Shown piece by piece: positions 1 to 12,224 of a stretch of 64,000 bases of DNA. The position numbers and the translations under genes were made by a program. Every line of letters starts with the position of its first letter. Within the stretch, counting starts at the first letter, position 1. Under the pieces are notes generated by a model. That model saw only the letters and a list, made by a program, of their open reading frames with translations. It had not been told where the DNA came from and made no database searches. This DNA comes from Phytomonospora endophytica (GTDB lineage: Bacteria; Actinomycetota; Actinomycetes; Mycobacteriales; Micromonosporaceae), in assembly GCF_014202425.1 (NCBI RefSeq), contig NZ_JACHGT010000003.1:434001-498000 (forward strand), read 5' to 3'.

Positions 1-1156
1 GCTCACGGTAGATCGGGTAGCCGGCGAAGAACTCGTCGGCGCCTTCACCACCGATGGCGACGGTGACGTACTCGGCGGCCTTCTTCGCCACGAAATACAA
101 CGGCACCAGCGCCGGGTCGGCCACCGGGTCGTCGAGGTGCCACACGATGCGCGGCAGCTCCTCCATCATCTCCCGGGCACCGATCTTGGTGCCGATGGAG
201 GTGACGCCCATCGCGCGCGCCGACTCCTGGGCGACGTCGAGCTCGTTGTAGTGCCCGGGAACGTCGAAACCCATCGTGAAGGTCAAGATCTCGGGGTTGA
301 ACTCCCGCGCCAGAGCGACCACCCCGGTGGAGTCGATGCCCGAGGACAAGAACGCGCCGACCGGCACGTCGGAGCGCATGTGGATACGCACGCTCTCGCG
401 CAGCACGTCGAGGATCTCGTCGTAGAGACGCTTGGGATCATCCACGGGACGCGGCTGGAAGTCGGCGCGGTAGTAACGCGCCGACGTGACCGCAGCGGCC
501 CGCTCATTGGGCGCGCCCGGATCGAACACGACCTGGTAGCCCGAGCCGATGCGCTTGACCGCGCGGTGCATCGTGCCCGGCTCCGGCGGATACTGCAACG
601 TCAGATAGTGCGAGAGGTTGACCTCGTCGATGTCACGCGAGTCGACGAAAGGCATCAGCGCCTTCTTCTCGCTGGCGAAGAACACCCCGTCATTGGTCTG
701 CAGGTAGAACATCGGCTTGATACCGAAAGGGTCACGGGCGCCGAAGGCGCGCCGGTCGCGGCGGTCCCAGATCACGAACGCGAACATGCCCCGCAGCCGC
801 GTCGTCACCGACGGGCCCCAGTGGTGATACCCGGCCAGGATGACCTCACCGTCGCCGTCGGTGGCGAAAGTCGCACCGTGATTGGCGATCAACTCGGCGC
901 GCAGTTCCTTGTAGTTGTAGATCTCGCCGTTGAAGGTCATCACATACCGGCCGTCGGCGTACCACATCGGCTGATGGGAGCTGGCCACGTCGATGATCGA
1001 CAGGCGCTTGTGCGACAGCACGGCGTCATCGTCGATGAGTTCCACGCCGGTCTCGTCAGGTCCCCGGTGGTGGAGGTGCTCGACGGCATCCCCGATCGGG
1101 CCCTTGAACAGGCTCGCCGTCCCGTGGGCGCTGATGAAGGTAAGGAGTCCGCACAT
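1..1156 (-). CDS. asnB: asparagine synthetase (glutamine-hydrolysing), 3' end outside window
   Basis: This enzyme makes asparagine from aspartate, ATP and glutamine in the cytoplasm. The start codon is fixed because the protein must begin Met-Cys-Gly: Cys2 is the glutaminase nucleophile of class II (Ntn) amidotransferases, exposed after Met removal. The N-terminal domain shows the expected HHRGPDE and FNGEIYNY motifs. Near the left edge the synthetase domain begins, with GGEGADEFFAGYP corresponding to the SGEGADE region of AsnB. About 385 codons are present of a family length of roughly 600-650, so the C-terminal part lies beyond base 1. No Shine-Dalgarno is evident, and TTACAC ends 7 nt upstream of the ATG, so the mRNA may be leaderless. 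Sequence and family knowledge agree; the exact paralogue (general AsnB or a peptidoglycan-amidating homologue) is not decided. Confidence 0.93.
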   Translation of the reverse strand, partial: MCGLLTFISAHGTASLFKGPIGDAVEHLHHRGPDETGVELIDDDAVLSHKRLSIIDVASSHQPMWYADGRYVMTFNGEIYNYKELRAELIANHGATFATDGDGEVILAGYHHWGPSVTTRLRGMFAFVIWDRRDRRAFGARDPFGIKPMFYLQTNDGVFFASEKKALMPFVDSRDIDEVNLSHYLTLQYPPEPGTMHRAVKRIGSGYQVVFDPGAPNERAAAVTSARYYRADFQPRPVDDPKRLYDEILDVLRESVRIHMRSDVPVGAFLSSGIDSTGVVALAREFNPEILTFTMGFDVPGHYNELDVAQESARAMGVTSIGTKIGAREMMEELPRIVWHLDDPVADPALVPLYFVAKKAAEYVTVAIGGEGADEFFAGYPIYRE

Positions 1157-1989
1157 GGAAAACGTGTAATCCCTTCACGGCGGTTGATCTCAGGTCAACA
1201 GACTCCGTCGAGACTACCGAGATGTCCAGCGGGACCAAGCCCCGGCCGCGCATGCAACCACCACCACCCACCACCGAGCGGACCGAACAGGACGCAACCG
1301 GGCCGAGCAGGCCGGGGCGGAGAGGCGCGAAGACACCCAAGCCAGGCACCGCCAGCCACACCCGCGAGACACCGCGAGAAGAGGCGGGCGGGCTCAACGA
1401 CTCACATCACCCACCCGCACCACCGGCCGCGAACCACGGCCGAGCACGAACGCACCCACACCACTCCCGCCCACCACACGGGCGCTCGCCGACCGGCACC
1501 TGAGGCGTGACGCGCCACCGCGAAGACCCGCGCCGCCCAGGGGCGAAGGGCCGTGACGGCGCCCGGCCGAGAAGGTGACCGTTGCCCGGCCCGCCGGCCC
1601 TCCGTCGCAGGGCCTGCCTCCCGGCTTGACCTCGTCACCTAAGTGGCCGCCGACATGGGCGGCCGGCGTGACCTGTGCCGGACGGCCGACGCGGAACCCG
1701 AGGACTCGGTCCTTTCACTCCGCCACCGCGCAGGCATCACCCCGACCGACCGAGCCCGGCCCGGCCCTCGGGCGGTGTGACACCGAACAGAGAAGCGGCC
1801 GGGACACGTCATCGCCCGAAGCCTGGGCCCGCCGCACGCTCACCCCGCCCACCGCACGCGACCTTCCCCACCTCCCCCTGCACCTTTGCCCCACCGGCCG
1901 GGTACAGGCGATACCGTCGAGGTGACAGCGCGGCGCGCGCAGTAATATTGCAATGGCGCAATGGTTTCGTGTGAATGGAGACACCCCGC
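1157..1989. other. 833-bp intergenic region between divergent asnB and pepP
   Basis: No convincing gene was found: the open frames here are arginine/proline-rich, lack ribosome binding sites and resemble nothing I know. The asnB-proximal side has an inverted repeat GTTGA/TCAAC around 1183-1199. The pepP-proximal side has an AT-rich patch with TAATAT (1943-1948) behind GTGACA (1922-1927, spacer only 15), a possible but weak promoter. The direct repeat GCAATGG occurs twice just after it. The remainder is very GC-rich with no structure I can name. Confidence 0.5.
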
Positions 1990-3468
1990 ATGACCGCTGA
2001 GGACAACGCCGTTCCCGCCAAGGGAGTCGAAGGCGAACGCAAGCACGACCCCGGCTTCCCGCCGAAGCTGCTGGAGTTCATGCGCACCGGCTGGGGTGAC
2101 AGCACCATCCCCGACCTGCGCGAACTCGCCCAGGCCCGCAACCACGCCCGCCGCCGCGACCAGCTCTCGGCCGCCTTCCCCGGCGAGACCCTGGTCATCC
2201 CCACCGGCGCGGAGCACCGCCGCGCCAACGACACCTTCTTCCGCTTCCGCCCCGGCAGCGACTTCGCCTGGCTCACCGGCGACTACGACCCCGAGTCCGT
2301 CCTCGTCCTCCACCCCACCGACGGCGGCGGCCACGACGCCGTCCTCTACCGCCGGCCCCGCAAGTCCCGCGAGACCGACGAGTTCTTCCGCAGCGCCCAA
2401 TACGGCGAACTGTGGGTCGGCCGCCAGCTCTCCCTCGACGAGAAGGCCACCCTCCTCGGCATCGAATGCCGCGACCTGGCCGAACTCGAAGCCGTCCTCG
2501 CCGCCCTCGACGACGCCAAGGCCCGCGTCCTGCGCGGCCTTGACGCCGCCGTCGACAAGGCCATCGCCGCCACCGGCGAAGGCGAACGCGACAAGGAACT
2601 CGCCGAGATCCTCTCCGAGCTGCGCGCCATCAAAGACGAGTGGGAGATCGCCCAGCTCCAAGACGCCATCGACGCCACGGTCCGTGGTTTCGAAGACGTC
2701 GCGCGGGTCCTCCCCTCCGACCGGGGTGTGTCCGAACGTCTGATCGAGGGCATCTTCCAGCTGCGCGCCCGCCACGACGGCAACGACGTCGGCTACTCCT
2801 CGATCGTCGGCGCCGGTTCGCACGCCACGACGCTGCACTGGATCACCAACGACGGCCGGACCACGCCCGGCGATTTGCTGCTGATGGACATGGGCGTCGA
2901 GAACGAGCATCTCTACACCGCCGACGTGACCCGCACCGTCCCGGTCAACGGCACCTTCACCGACCTGCAGCGCCAGGTCTACGACCTGGTCTACGCCTCC
3001 CAGCAGGCCGGCATCGACGCCATCCGCCCGGGCCTGATCTACAAGGAGATCCAGCAGGTCACCATGCGCGTCCTCGCCGAAGGCCTCGCCGACCTCGGTC
3101 TGCTGCCGTCCTCGGTGGAAGAGGCCATGGACCCCGACTCGCAGGTCTACCGCCGCTGGACCCTGCACAGCTTCGGGCACATGCTCGGCCTCGACGTCCA
3201 CGACTGCGCCTCGGCCCGCCGCGAGCACTACCAGGACGGCGAGTTCAAGCCCGGTCACGTCGTCACGGTCGAACCCGGCCTGTACTTCCAGGCCGACGAC
3301 GAACTCGTCCCCGATGAACTGCGCGGCCTGGGCGTGCGCATCGAAGACGACATCCTCGTCACCGACACCGGCTCGAAGAACCTCTCCGACGGGCTCCCCC
3401 GCAAGTCGCACGAGGTCGAGTCGTGGCTGGCCGAACAGCGCGACGCCGGAGCCCGCCTGCCGGGCTGA
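1990..3468 (+). CDS. pepP: Xaa-Pro aminopeptidase (M24B, aminopeptidase P)
   Basis: This is a cytoplasmic metallopeptidase that removes an N-terminal residue preceding proline. The 492-residue protein has an N-terminal aminopeptidase-P domain (about 60-190) followed by a pita-bread M24 domain. All five dimetal ligands are visible: D300 in LLMDMG, D312 in YTADVTRT, H397 in SFGHMLG, E428 in TVEPGLYF and E452 in RIEDD. The ATG at 1990 is preferred over the in-frame ATG at 1975 because GGAG (1977-1980) sits 9 nt upstream of it, whereas the earlier ATG has no ribosome site. The gene appears monocistronic and is followed by a strong hairpin. Length and motifs are normal for the family. Confidence 0.95.
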   Translation: MTAEDNAVPAKGVEGERKHDPGFPPKLLEFMRTGWGDSTIPDLRELAQARNHARRRDQLSAAFPGETLVIPTGAEHRRANDTFFRFRPGSDFAWLTGDYDPESVLVLHPTDGGGHDAVLYRRPRKSRETDEFFRSAQYGELWVGRQLSLDEKATLLGIECRDLAELEAVLAALDDAKARVLRGLDAAVDKAIAATGEGERDKELAEILSELRAIKDEWEIAQLQDAIDATVRGFEDVARVLPSDRGVSERLIEGIFQLRARHDGNDVGYSSIVGAGSHATTLHWITNDGRTTPGDLLLMDMGVENEHLYTADVTRTVPVNGTFTDLQRQVYDLVYASQQAGIDAIRPGLIYKEIQQVTMRVLAEGLADLGLLPSSVEEAMDPDSQVYRRWTLHSFGHMLGLDVHDCASARREHYQDGEFKPGHVVTVEPGLYFQADDELVPDELRGLGVRIEDDILVTDTGSKNLSDGLPRKSHEVESWLAEQRDAGARLPG

Positions 3469-3496
3469 TTCGGCCGCCGCGCGAAACCATCCGAGT

Positions 3497-3537
3497 CGCC
3501 AGGAGCGCCCGTCCATCACCGACGGGCGCTCCTGGCG
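3497..3537. terminator. hairpin terminator after pepP
   Basis: A 17-bp perfect inverted repeat (CGCCAGGAGCGCCCGTC and its complement) surrounds a 7-nt loop. It lies 28 nt after the pepP stop. There is no U-tract, as is usual for actinobacterial intrinsic terminators. Confidence 0.75.
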
Positions 3538-3540
3538 CAC

Positions 3541-3571
3541 TTGACCTGGAGCGCGCTCCAGGTCCTAACGT
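3541..3571 (+). promoter_or_regulatory. MerR-family operator/promoter of the aldo/keto reductase
   Basis: TTGACC (3541-3546) and TAACGT (3566-3571) are separated by 19 bp, the overlong spacer typical of MerR-regulated promoters. The spacer holds a perfect 20-bp palindrome (3544-3563; half site ACCTGGAGCG). The predicted start point falls on or beside the ATG at 3579, so the message should be leaderless. No merR-type gene is in the neighbourhood, so the regulator is probably encoded elsewhere. Confidence 0.8.
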
Positions 3572-3578
3572 GCGCCCC

Positions 3579-4565
3579 ATGGAACAGCGCTATCTGGGCC
3601 GCAGCGGCCTGAAAGTCAGTGAACTGGCGATGGGCTCGGCCTTCTTCGGCGGCAAGGTCGCCGAAACCGACGCCCACGCCCTCCTTGACGCCTTCACCAC
3701 CGACGGCGGAACCTTCGTCGACACCGCCGACGCCTACGGCGCCGGTGCCGCCGAGGAGGTCGTCGGGCGCTGGCTGAAAGGCCGCCGACGCGACGACCTC
3801 GTCATCGCCACCAAGGTCTACGGGCGCACCGGCGAGGCTCCCAACGACGCCGGCCTGGGCCGCAAGCACATCCTGTCGGCCGTCGAGGCGAGCCTCAAGC
3901 GCCTGAACACCGACCACATCGACGTCTACTACACCCACGTCTTCGACGACGCCACCCCGCTCGAAGAGACCCTCTCGGCCCTCGACGGCCTGGTCAAGTC
4001 CGGCAAGGTCCGCTACCTGGGCGCCTCGAACCTGTCGGGCTGGCAGCTGCAGAAGTCCGTCGACCTCGCCGACCGCCACGGCCTGGAGCGCTACGTCGCC
4101 CTCCAGCCGCTCTACAACCTCCTCGACCGCGAGACCGAGTGGGAGCTGGTCGAGGTCGCGCGCAACGAGGGCATCGGCGTGGTCCCCTGGGCTCCCCTGC
4201 GCGAAGGCTGGCTGACCGGCCGCTACCAGCGCGGCGACGGTCCCGCCGACGGAACCCGCCTGGCCGAGAACGCCGGGGCCTGGGACGACTACGCCAACGA
4301 GCACACCTGGTCGGTCCTCGACGTCCTCGGCGAGGTCGCCGAAGAGGCCGGGCGCACCATCGCGCAGGTCGCGCTGCGCTGGCTGATCCAGGCCGACACC
4401 GTCACCGCGCCCATCATCGGACCCAGCTCCATGACGCAGTACCGCGACTGCGCCGGAGCCGCCGGGTGGGAACTGTCGCCCGAACAGTTCACGCGCCTGT
4501 CGCAGGCCAGCGACAAACCGAAGATCTACCCCTACAACGTCCTGGCCGCCAACCGCCGCCGCTGA
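3579..4565 (+). CDS. aldo/keto reductase
   Basis: This is an NADPH-dependent carbonyl reductase of the aldo/keto reductase superfamily (KCNAB-like branch), 328 residues, cytosolic. The catalytic tetrad is visible: D48 and Y53 in [10 protein letters not shown]79 in IATKVYG and H120 in YYTHVFD. The N-terminus ([16 protein letters not shown]) is the standard start for this branch, which supports the ATG at 3579. The open frame continues upstream through the terminator of pepP, but that part is not coding. The gene stands alone under a MerR-type promoter and is followed by its own terminator. The physiological substrate cannot be read from sequence; induction by an electrophile or redox-active compound sensed by a MerR protein is an inference from the promoter. 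Confidence 0.92.
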   Translation: MEQRYLGRSGLKVSELAMGSAFFGGKVAETDAHALLDAFTTDGGTFVDTADAYGAGAAEEVVGRWLKGRRRDDLVIATKVYGRTGEAPNDAGLGRKHILSAVEASLKRLNTDHIDVYYTHVFDDATPLEETLSALDGLVKSGKVRYLGASNLSGWQLQKSVDLADRHGLERYVALQPLYNLLDRETEWELVEVARNEGIGVVPWAPLREGWLTGRYQRGDGPADGTRLAENAGAWDDYANEHTWSVLDVLGEVAEEAGRTIAQVALRWLIQADTVTAPIIGPSSMTQYRDCAGAAGWELSPEQFTRLSQASDKPKIYPYNVLAANRRR

Positions 4566-4573
4566 CCACACCG

Positions 4574-4608
4574 CAAGGCCCCGGCCGCTCCACGCGACCG
4601 GGGCCTTG
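4574..4608. terminator. bidirectional hairpin between convergent genes
   Basis: CAAGGCCCCGG (4574-4584) pairs with CCGGGGCCTTG (4598-4608). The hairpin lies between the stop codons of the aldo/keto reductase and the convergent VOC gene. Confidence 0.7.
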
Positions 4609-4617
4609 TGACGGGGT

Positions 4618-7889
<3,272 letters not shown>

Positions 7890-7906
7890 CACCCGACGAC
7901 GAAGAA

Positions 7907-7938
7907 AAAGGGGGCGGCGCCGACGCGCCGCCCCCTTT
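7907..7938. terminator. terminator of acnA
   Basis: The 14-bp stem AAAGGGGGCGGCGC (7907-7920) closes over a 4-nt loop with its complement ending in TTT (7925-7938). It lies between convergent genes and could act in both directions. Confidence 0.85.
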
Positions 7939-7948
7939 CCCATGCCCA

Positions 7949-8302
7949 CTACCCGTGATTGAGGACCTGCCCCAGCGACTCCCCCGCCACCGCACCCATC
8001 GACGGATCCAGCAGCAACCCCCGCAGCACCCGCAAAGCCCGCTCCCGGTCGATACCACGCGGCGCCAGCTGACCCAGCGCCAGCGCACCGACCCGCCGGA
8101 TCTCGGCATCGGTCGACACCAGCATCTCGTGCGCCAGACCTTCCAGATCCCGCACCGGCTCACCGGCCGCCACCGCCGCCGACATCGCCTGCGCGACCCT
8201 CCCGCGCGTCACCGCCAACCGCACCAGCGCCGAACGCACCCCCGCCGCCGTCCCCGGCGGCGGATCCCCCAACGGCCAGCCGCTGCCACCGGGTCCGCTC
8301 AC
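7949..8302 (-). CDS. small HEAT-like hypothetical protein
   Basis: This 117-residue protein is not a family I can name. It is alanine- and leucine-rich and looks like two or three HEAT/ARM-type helical pairs (for example [20 protein letters not shown] followed by a similar leucine-rich helix). There is no signal peptide, membrane segment or cysteine motif. Its ATG overlaps the stop of the upstream lyase gene (ATGA, 4 nt), so it is almost certainly translated with it and may assist or be regulated with the lyase. It ends close to the acnA terminator on the convergent side. Function is unknown; the coding call rests on the overlap and on codon usage. Confidence 0.7.
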   Translation of the reverse strand: MSGPGGSGWPLGDPPPGTAAGVRSALVRLAVTRGRVAQAMSAAVAAGEPVRDLEGLAHEMLVSTDAEIRRVGALALGQLAPRGIDRERALRVLRGLLLDPSMGAVAGESLGQVLNHG

Positions 8303-9435
8303 CGCACGGCCTTGACTATCCGGTCAACACCCTCAGCCAGGATCGCAGGCGACGTCGCCAGATTCAGCCGCGCGAAACCCGCCCCCTCGGCACCGAAATC
8401 CAGCCCCGGAACCAACGCCACCCGCCCCTTCTCCCGCAGCACCTCCGCCGGATCATCACCCAGACCCAGCGCCCGAAAGTCCAGCCACGCCAAATACGTC
8501 GCCCTCGGCGGGAAGTACGCCACCTCCGGAAGCCGCCGCGCCAACTCCGCCCCCAGCCACGCCGCGTTCACCGCGATCGCCGCCCGCAGACCGTCCAGCC
8601 ACTCCTCCCCCTCCTCGAAAGCCGCCGTCCCACCCAGCACACCCAAGTGCCCGACATGCTCCTCCAGATCCCGCGCCGAGGCGGGCCGCGCACAAGCCGC
8701 ACCCGAAACCAGCAACGCCGCCTTCAAACCCGCCAGGTTCCACGCCTTCGACGCCGACACCGCCGTATACGCCAACGCCGAAGCCTCGGTGTCCAGCGAC
8801 GCGAACGGCACATGCCCCACACCCGGCATCGTCAACGGCGCGTGAATCTCATCGGCCACCACCCGCACCCCGTACCTCTCCGCCAGCCCCGCCACCGCCA
8901 GCAGCTCCGCACGGCTGTAGGCCAGACCACAGGGATTATGCGGATTACACAACAGATACGCCTTCGCCCCCGACGCGAAATCCGCTTCGAGACGATCCAG
9001 ATCCAGCGCGAAACCCTCCGCCGACACCTTCAGCGGACTCGACACCAGCCGCCGCCCCGACAACTCCAGATTCCGGAAGAACGGCGGATACGCCGGCGTC
9101 GACACCACCACCGCGTCCCCCGGCCCGCACACCTCGTCCAAGGCCGCCATCAACCCCACCATCACATCGGCCACCAGAACCGGCTCCGACGGCACCACCC
9201 ACCCGTACCGGCGCTCGGCGAAAGCGGTGAACGCCGCCGGGAAGCGACCCGGATGCGGATAACCGGTGTCACCCCGCTCGACCGCGGCGGTCAGCGCCGC
9301 CGCCACCGGCGGTGCCAGCGCCGAGTCCATCTCGGCGACGAACAAGGGCAGCACGTCCGGCTCGTACATGCGCCACTTCACGCTCTGCCGGGAACGCAGT
9401 TCGGACAGGGAGACATCACTGAGGGGATCGGTCAC
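8299..9435 (-). CDS. MalY/PatB-type PLP-dependent C-S beta-lyase
   Basis: This is a fold-type I PLP enzyme (378 residues) of the MalY/PatB branch, which cleaves cystathionine or related cysteine conjugates to a thiol, pyruvate and ammonia. Visible features are VKWRMYEPDVLPLFVAEMD, diagnostic of the branch, then NPHNPCG, DEIHAPL and the PLP-lysine motif SASKAWNLAG. The GTG at 9435 is chosen because AGGA lies 7 nt upstream. An in-frame GTG at 9477 falls inside the protease terminator hairpin, which argues against it. The partner downstream is the small HEAT-like gene. A role in methionine biosynthesis or thiol release is plausible but not decided; MalY proteins also act as regulators in some bacteria. 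Confidence 0.88.
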   Translation of the reverse strand: MTDPLSDVSLSELRSRQSVKWRMYEPDVLPLFVAEMDSALAPPVAAALTAAVERGDTGYPHPGRFPAAFTAFAERRYGWVVPSEPVLVADVMVGLMAALDEVCGPGDAVVVSTPAYPPFFRNLELSGRRLVSSPLKVSAEGFALDLDRLEADFASGAKAYLLCNPHNPCGLAYSRAELLAVAGLAERYGVRVVADEIHAPLTMPGVGHVPFASLDTEASALAYTAVSASKAWNLAGLKAALLVSGAACARPASARDLEEHVGHLGVLGGTAAFEEGEEWLDGLRAAIAVNAAWLGAELARRLPEVAYFPPRATYLAWLDFRALGLGDDPAEVLREKGRVALVPGLDFGAEGAGFARLNLATSPAILAEGVDRIVKAVR

Positions 9436-9471
9436 CAGCCCATCCTGCCAGGACATCGAAACATCGAAAAG

Positions 9472-9509
9472 GATCACCGGGCGCCCGCCGAAGCGGGCAC
9501 CCGGTGATC
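9472..9509. terminator. terminator of the secreted protease gene
   Basis: A 17-bp stem with one mismatch runs from GATCACCGGG (9472-9481) to CCCGGTGATC (9500-9509) with loop CGAA. It lies immediately after the protease stop codon on the minus strand. Confidence 0.8.
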
Positions 9510-9526
9510 GCGGGAAGGGAGAAAAG

Positions 9527-11962
9527 TCAGCCCGAGACCACCCGGACGTTGTCCACCGCGCCCTCGACGAGACTGCCCGTCGAAGCGTCGGTCACCGCCA
9601 CCGTGATCCGGATCGTCGTACCGGCGAACTCATTGATGCTCACCGCCGACAACGACGCCCACGCACCCGCGCGGTTCGTCGCCGCACCGGCCACCGTCAA
9701 CACCGTCTTCGTCGCCACACCGGTCGCGCTGATCGTCACCGTCAGCCCGTCGGCCGAACTTGAGTTGTTCAAGTGCGCCAGGTAGTACGACAGCGACACC
9801 GTCGCCGGCTTACCCGCCGGAACCACGATCGCCGGCGACGTGATCGACGTACGACCACCGTCGACATCGTTCGCACCCGCATCGGCACCGGCCGTCGCAC
9901 CCGTCACCAGACACTGCGTCTCACTCGCGCAGTCCGCGCGCTGCAAGGTCGTACCCGAGTAACTCGTCGCCGCCGGGTCACCACGCTCGAACAGACCCAA
10001 GGTCGCCGTATCGGTACCCGCGTAGTTCCGCGTCCAGCTCTTGTTCGTGGTGAAGTCGTCCTCGAACACCACCGTCGGACCCGTACCGTCGGTCACCGTC
10101 AGCGCGTAGGTCTTCGACTTCGTACCCGTCACACCAACACCGGTCACCGTCACCGTGTACACCCGCTGCGGCGTCGCCGCGGTGGTCGTCACCGTCAACG
10201 TCGCCGAAGCACCCGACGTCACCGACGAAGGCGACACCGACGCCGTCACCGTCGCGTCCACCGGGGAAACCGACGCGCTCAGGTTCACGTTCTGCGCCGC
10301 ACCCGACAACGTCGTCGTCGACACCGTCGCCGTCGCCGTCCCACCGGGAGCCACACTCCCGCTCGCCGGGGTGACGCCCAGGTCCCAGTCGCGGGTCGGG
10401 GTCTTGTTGCACACCGGGTCGGTCGTGCCGGGCACGCTCACACCGTTGAACGCGGCCTTGGCCACGTCGTACTCGGTGCAGGTCGCGAAGACCGGCGAGG
10501 TCGCCGCGAAGTTCAGCGCCGCACGACGCGCCTGCGCGTAGGTCCACGACGAGTTCTTCCCGTTCAGCGCGCCCATCCAGATCCGGCCGGCGTCATCGAC
10601 GCCGATACCGCTCGGGATCGTGGTGCCGTTGCACGTCGTGCTGCCCGGCTTGCCCGCGCCACCGGCGGTCGTGCCCTCGGCGGTGAGGTAGAACCAGTGG
10701 TTGATCGGACCGGCCGCCGCGTGCACCTCGGTGCTCGGAATCGACGTCGACCAGCAGTTCGGGTCGCCTTCGGCACCCGGGTTGGGCATGTTGCGGATCG
10801 GCGTGCCGGGAGACAGCAGACCGCCCTCCTCACCGACCAGGTAGTCCGGCGGGTCGTTCGGCTCGGCGTTGGGCTGGTTGTCCCACCACTCGGTCAGCGC
10901 GCCGAAGATGTCCCCGGTGCCCTCGTTGAGACCACCGGTCTCGTTACCGCCGCTGGAACCGCCCGGCGTCGTCTGGAAGATCCCGTGTCCGAGCTCGTGC
11001 GCCACGATGTCGAGCGGCGTCAGCTGGCGCTGGTTGTCCTGGGAGTGCCCGAACGTGGCCGAGCTGCCGTTCCAGAACGCGTTGACCTGGTTGAGGCCCA
11101 CGTACATCGGGTAGCCCGAGCCGGAACCGTTGATGCCGTTGCGGCCAAGCCAGCCCGAGAGCATGTCCCACTCCTGGCCGAGCGCGTACATCGCGTCGAC
11201 GCAGGCCGTCACCAGGTTCGTGCCGGTGCTGTTGCCCCACACGTCGTCGGCGTCGGTGTAGGGCTGACCACCCTGCTGCGCGCACGAGACACCCGGACGG
11301 GCCGGGTCGCGCATCACATAGGAGCCACCCGAAGAGGTCGTCCCGAAAGGCACCTGGCCACCGCGGCCGTTGTAGTACGTGTTGCCCGTCCCGGCCATCG
11401 CCAGGTCATAGGAGGCCAGCTTCGCCCCGGAGTCGGCGTCGGCGTAGACGAAGCGCAGGATCGGCGCGCCCTCGTCGTCGGTGCCCGACACGACGCTCTC
11501 CCAGGCCAGCGCGGGCCGCTCACCGTGGGCGAAGACGACCAGGCGGGCTTTGGCGTCGGCGCCTTTGGCGGTGCCTTCGCGGGCCGAGAGCTTCGCGTCG
11601 GTGTCGACCTTGAGGGTCGAGGTCTGCGCGACGGAGGTGTACTCCACGGTGCCGACGTCGTTGGTCACGACCACGAAGTCGCCGCCGACCACGGGGATGC
11701 CGGCGTGACTGCGGCCGTAGGAGATGAAGTTGAGGCCGAGGGAGTGTTCGGCCTTGACTCGGGTGAAGGTGTCGGCCGGACTGACGAACAGTTCGGCGGC
11801 ACGGGAGTTGACGTAGGCGTCGGCGGAGTGGGCCGCGACGGCCAGCACGTCGGCTTGCGAGGAGGGGAGAACCGGGTTCGGGTCGGCGTGGGCGGTGCCC
11901 GAGGTTAAGGCGACCCCGGCGCACAATCCGAGCGCGGCGGTCGCCACGAGCAGGCGTCTCAT
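9527..11962 (-). CDS. secreted thermolysin-like (M4) neutral metalloprotease with C-terminal accessory domains
   Basis: This is an 811-residue exported zinc endopeptidase of the M4/griselysin type. It has a Sec signal peptide (about 1-26, ending in AHA), an FTP/PepSY-type propeptide (about 35-190) and the M4 catalytic domain. Zinc ligands H322 and H326 with catalytic E323 lie in HELGH, and the third ligand E347 in GGLNEGTGD. The catalytic-histidine loop is VHAAAGPINHWFYL. Beyond about residue 530 follow an Ig-like repeat region rich in Thr/Ser/Val and a C-terminal jelly-roll-type domain (about 655-810), probably for substrate binding. AGGAG lies 9 nt before the ATG. Griselysins of streptomycetes share the cysteine-containing architecture. 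A matching terminator follows; nothing nearby identifies the substrate. Confidence 0.93.
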   Translation of the reverse strand: MRRLLVATAALGLCAGVALTSGTAHADPNPVLPSSQADVLAVAAHSADAYVNSRAAELFVSPADTFTRVKAEHSLGLNFISYGRSHAGIPVVGGDFVVVTNDVGTVEYTSVAQTSTLKVDTDAKLSAREGTAKGADAKARLVVFAHGERPALAWESVVSGTDDEGAPILRFVYADADSGAKLASYDLAMAGTGNTYYNGRGGQVPFGTTSSGGSYVMRDPARPGVSCAQQGGQPYTDADDVWGNSTGTNLVTACVDAMYALGQEWDMLSGWLGRNGINGSGSGYPMYVGLNQVNAFWNGSSATFGHSQDNQRQLTPLDIVAHELGHGIFQTTPGGSSGGNETGGLNEGTGDIFGALTEWWDNQPNAEPNDPPDYLVGEEGGLLSPGTPIRNMPNPGAEGDPNCWSTSIPSTEVHAAAGPINHWFYLTAEGTTAGGAGKPGSTTCNGTTIPSGIGVDDAGRIWMGALNGKNSSWTYAQARRAALNFAATSPVFATCTEYDVAKAAFNGVSVPGTTDPVCNKTPTRDWDLGVTPASGSVAPGGTATATVSTTTLSGAAQNVNLSASVSPVDATVTASVSPSSVTSGASATLTVTTTAATPQRVYTVTVTGVGVTGTKSKTYALTVTDGTGPTVVFEDDFTTNKSWTRNYAGTDTATLGLFERGDPAATSYSGTTLQRADCASETQCLVTGATAGADAGANDVDGGRTSITSPAIVVPAGKPATVSLSYYLAHLNNSSSADGLTVTISATGVATKTVLTVAGAATNRAGAWASLSAVSINEFAGTTIRITVAVTDASTGSLVEGAVDNVRVVSG

Positions 11963-12017
11963 ATTGGACCGTCTCCTTCATTGGAGTGCCGACCCGGACA
12001 GCGGGCCGGTAACACCG

Positions 12018-12093
12018 CAATGTGTCGGAAAGGCACCAATGTGTCAATGATCGACAGCGGTACGTGAGTCAGCGAATACCGAACGTTCGTTAA
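12018..12093. promoter_or_regulatory. promoter and operator candidates upstream of the protease
   Basis: On the minus strand, TTGACA lies at 12047-12042, followed 17-18 nt later by a weak -10. A 9-bp direct repeat CAATGTGTC occurs at 12018-12026 and 12037-12045, 19 bp apart, that is, nearly two helical turns. Further upstream TACCGAACGTTCGTTA (12078-12093) is a 16-bp palindrome with one mismatched pair, of the form often bound by TetR proteins. The link to protease control is inferred from position only. Confidence 0.4.
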
Positions 12094-12224
12094 GTCCATG
12101 GTCACGGCAGTGTTACCGCAGCTCACGCGCGTGATCCCAGATCGCTGCCGGGAACGATTGTCATACCGCCGCTCGGGCGGCGGCGGCCTGGGCCGACTCG
12201 TTACCCGCCGGTAGGATTGCGGTC

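Noticed and set aside
137-1510. 457-codon plus-strand frame
   Set aside because: It is the antisense shadow of asnB, whose catalytic motifs are clear on the minus strand.
1840-3540. 566-codon minus-strand frame opposite pepP
   Set aside because: Antisense shadow of a gene with all metal ligands on the other strand; Gly/Val/Asp-rich composition is typical of complement reading of high-GC genes.
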